Of a DNA stretch of 64,000 nucleotides, positions 61,725 to 64,000 are shown piece after piece. Position 1 is the stretch's first letter; each line of letters starts with the position of its first letter. The stretch is from Candidatus Electrothrix communis (GTDB lineage Bacteria > Desulfobacterota > Desulfobulbia > Desulfobulbales > Desulfobulbaceae), in assembly GCA_030644725.1 (NCBI GenBank), contig CP130629.1, positions 1,543,572 to 1,607,571 of the forward strand, read 5' to 3'. The notes under the pieces were generated by a model. The model did no database searches and was not told where the DNA came from. It worked only from the letters and a program-made list of their open reading frames with translations. A program made the position numbers and the translations under genes.

Positions 61725-62693
61725 GTGATTAACTTTTTAATTTTATCTTTAAAAGATATCATCAGGTGGATGTATTGGGGCCCGGTTCGAATTCTGGTAA
61801 GAATCATTCCCAGAGAATTGAGTTACCGGCTTATTTGGTTTGTCGGACTCTTCGCTTATTTCATGAGCAAGAAAAAAAAGGATCGATTGCGTCGGTGGAT
61901 GCAACAGGTGAGCGAAAAACCAGCTCCCCGTAGTCAAGTGATTGATGTTTTTGTCCAGTATTACCGTAATTCTCTGGACACCCTGCTGTACGGGCGCTTA
62001 TCACCTAAGAATATCGATCAATTTATCCGTTACGAGGGGTTGGATAACCTGACCAAGGCATTGCTGGAGGGGAAAGGAGTTATCTTACTCCATCCCCATT
62101 TCGGCAACGAGGAATGCCTTATGCCCGCCATAGGCCATAAAGGATTCACCGTGAGCCAGATCGCCAGCCGCTGGGAACCCGATTATACGCCTGAACGAAT
62201 TTTCACCTTGTCCAACCGTATCCGCCGACACGCCTGGCGAATGCGTATCAGCACCCGGGAAAACTTACCGGTTGGCTTTGTGTATATTGATGAAGGGATA
62301 CGCAATATTTATCGGCTGCTGCGACGCAACGAGGTCCTCCTGCTCGCCCTGGACGGTCGGGAAGGAGTCAGCTGGCAGAAAATCCCCTTTCTCGGTATGA
62401 CCGCCGAGATCTCGCCTGGGCCGATGAAGATAGCCCGATCAACTGGAGCTGCCGTGCTGCCCACCGTGATCGTGAGAACCGGGCGTTACCGCCACACTGT
62501 CCATATTGGGGAACCTGTTAAGCTTTCCGAGCAAACCGACAATACACAGGAAACGACATTGGATACTGTCCGGGCTGACACAATCACCGCAGTGCAGGCC
62601 GTGGAACCCTATATAAAAAAACATCCAGCACAGTATGCTAAATTCATCTTGCTTGATGTCAAATTGTTCAAAGAAGAAAAGGTAGACGCATGA
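61725..62693 (+). CDS. LpxL/HtrB-like lipid A acyltransferase
   Basis: 322 residues of the LPLAT superfamily, late acyltransferase branch. Start is GTG at 61725 (MINFLILSLKDIIRWMYWGP), giving an N-terminal membrane anchor. The catalytic motif is HPHFGNEE (about residue 123), the HxxxxE/D form. Later segments DGREGVSWQKIPFLG and STGAAVLPTVIVR fit the family. It overlaps the radical SAM gene by 4 bases (ATGA). It acylates lipid A or a related envelope lipid. Confidence 0.82.
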   Translation: MINFLILSLKDIIRWMYWGPVRILVRIIPRELSYRLIWFVGLFAYFMSKKKKDRLRRWMQQVSEKPAPRSQVIDVFVQYYRNSLDTLLYGRLSPKNIDQFIRYEGLDNLTKALLEGKGVILLHPHFGNEECLMPAIGHKGFTVSQIASRWEPDYTPERIFTLSNRIRRHAWRMRISTRENLPVGFVYIDEGIRNIYRLLRRNEVLLLALDGREGVSWQKIPFLGMTAEISPGPMKIARSTGAAVLPTVIVRTGRYRHTVHIGEPVKLSEQTDNTQETTLDTVRADTITAVQAVEPYIKKHPAQYAKFILLDVKLFKEEKVDA

Positions 62694-64000
62694 GAATCCT
62701 TTATGTGCAGGAATATCTGGGAGGGGACGAACTTCTGGTGATGCCCATCGGGCTGCTCTATATTGCCACCGCTGCATCTTCTCATGAGGCGAAACTCTTT
62801 GACATGAATGCGTCGAAAAATCCCTACGAGGAACTTGGCAAGATCATTCATGAGTATGATCCGCACGTTGTCGCTCTTTCACTGAGAAACATCGACAGCC
62901 AGCAACGAACAAATCTAAAGTATTATTATCTAGATCTGCCTAAGACCTTACAGCTTATCAAAACAGCAAAACCTGAAGTCACCCTTGTAGCGGGGGGGGC
63001 CGGGTTTTCCATGTTTGCCGAGACCATCATGCAGCGCCACCGTGAAATCGACTTTGGCGTTTACCTGGAAGGAGAAGTTGCTTTTCCCGCTTTATTGGAA
63101 AACCTGCAACACCCCCACAAGGTGTCTAGCCTCTATTACCGCGAAGGTGAAGAACTGAAATTCACTGGTCGCGGCCCCTTGGTTGACTTAGAAAAGCTGC
63201 CCACTCCCCGAAAAGATATCATTCCCGATATCAAAATCTACGAAACAGGCAAGGGCGGGATCGGCGTTCATACAAAACGGGGCTGCCCATGTCGTTGCAG
63301 CTATTGTAATTATTATTTATTAAACGGCCTGAAAGTGAGGATGCGTGATCCTGTTCAGGTTGTGGATGAAATTGAAGAACTGGTTGAAAAATACGGCATT
63401 AAGGAGTTCATGTTTGCCGACGGAATATTCAGTAATCCTTTATGGCATGTCAAAAAAATTTGCGAGGAGATCAAACGCCGAAAAATACAGGTGCAATGGG
63501 ATGCCTGGTGTGACATAAAAAATATCAACAGAGAATTTCTTGCAGCCGTGACCTCGGCTGGCTGCCGTTCCGTTATCATTTCACCGGATGCTTACAGCAA
63601 CAGCGCCCTGCAAGGGTTGAATAAAGGTATCACGACCCGCGAGGTTCGCAAGGCTGTCAAGCTTCTCGTGGGCTGGCCCGGCCTCAGGGTGGGTTTTTGT
63701 TTTTTTCTGACCACGCCTGGGGAGACCTTTTGGGGATATATGCGCACCATGTTCTATTATTTCACCACAGTGCCCTTTATTCTCCTCCAGAGAAAAGGCG
63801 GCAGCGGTTTTTCCTGGATCAGAATAGAGCCTGATACCCAAGTACGGGAAACGGCTGTTCGTGATGGCCTTATCAGTGAAGATACCGAACTGTTGCCGGA
63901 AGACATAGAAAGTTTAAGGAGGCTTTTTTACATAAAACCGGCCCTTAGATTTTTAGACCCGCCTTCCAGGATACTTGTCGACGTGATGGAACGGGGAAGA
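62690..64000 (+). CDS. B12-binding-type radical SAM protein, 3' end outside the window
   Basis: 437 codons visible, open at the end. The ATG overlaps the acyltransferase stop. N-terminal Rossmann domain (B12-binding-like: LLVMPIGLLYIATAASS, HVVALSLRNIDSQQRTNLK, VAGGAGFSMFAE) without a DxHxxG motif; radical SAM site GCPCRCSYCNYYLLNG (CxxxCxxC, about residues 202-210). Family members modify hopanoids, lipids, tetrapyrroles and sugars. Linkage to an acyltransferase and export genes suggests a cell-envelope lipid substrate, which is inference. Confidence 0.82.
   Translation, partial: MRILYVQEYLGGDELLVMPIGLLYIATAASSHEAKLFDMNASKNPYEELGKIIHEYDPHVVALSLRNIDSQQRTNLKYYYLDLPKTLQLIKTAKPEVTLVAGGAGFSMFAETIMQRHREIDFGVYLEGEVAFPALLENLQHPHKVSSLYYREGEELKFTGRGPLVDLEKLPTPRKDIIPDIKIYETGKGGIGVHTKRGCPCRCSYCNYYLLNGLKVRMRDPVQVVDEIEELVEKYGIKEFMFADGIFSNPLWHVKKICEEIKRRKIQVQWDAWCDIKNINREFLAAVTSAGCRSVIISPDAYSNSALQGLNKGITTREVRKAVKLLVGWPGLRVGFCFFLTTPGETFWGYMRTMFYYFTTVPFILLQRKGGSGFSWIRIEPDTQVRETAVRDGLISEDTELLPEDIESLRRLFYIKPALRFLDPPSRILVDVMERGR

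Overview
The window looks like chromosomal DNA of a Gram-negative anaerobe of the Desulfobacterota, most likely Desulfobulbales. The evidence is a PsrABC/PhsABC-type molybdoenzyme, a SulP anion permease, a DUF1844 protein, lipopolysaccharide-type envelope genes, GEMM-like RNAs and REP/RAYT elements. A cable bacterium or close relative would fit, but nothing read here proves it. The sucrose-synthesis operon suggests a saline or osmotically variable habitat.

Region 1 (1-29 kb) is mostly core genome. It holds murA (5' end outside the window), a PilS/PilR-like two-component pair, an 87-bp tandem repeat, a tatC broken at a T9 run, a SulP permease, a class II aldolase, a UDP-glucuronate-type epimerase and a UPF0280 protein. 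A run of sugar-transfer genes (TIGR04282- and TIGR04283-like glycosyltransferases and a sugar nucleotidyltransferase) follows. Then come serA, gltX, an orphan periplasmic binding protein next to a membrane GGDEF-EAL protein, a WecA-like transferase with an extra C-terminal domain, an alcohol dehydrogenase, tRNA-His, a PheA-TyrA fusion, an AAA/PD-(D/E)XK protein and a Uma2 protein.

Region 2 (29.5-41 kb) is accessory. Two near-identical promoter plus GEMM-like (c-di-GMP-I) riboswitch cassettes lie about 0.86 kb apart. The first precedes only a 37-codon remnant. The second sits just upstream of a 1889-residue secreted FN3/RHS protein with an AT-rich exchangeable tip. A REP-bounded RAYT transposase, a secreted beta-helix protein, a broken PIN toxin with its antitoxin, and an Rpn-like nuclease with a decayed second copy follow.

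Region 3 (41-48.3 kb) has a tight operon for sucrose: sucrose-phosphate synthase with a fused phosphatase-like domain, fructokinase and amylosucrase. bioD and trpB follow on the other strand.

Region 4 (48.4-54.9 kb) is a possible defence island: an RHH/PIN toxin-antitoxin pair, then overlapping KAP and NACHT P-loop NTPases, then a dGTPase-family gene. The KAP-NACHT pair is the best candidate for an undescribed system.

Region 5 (55-64 kb) contains psrABC, followed by an envelope cluster: a Wza-like export lipoprotein, a flippase, an LpxL-like acyltransferase and a radical SAM protein cut by the window end.

Cyclic-di-GMP may link several parts: the GGDEF-EAL protein could set the level that the GEMM-like RNAs read to control the giant surface protein. 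This link is inference.
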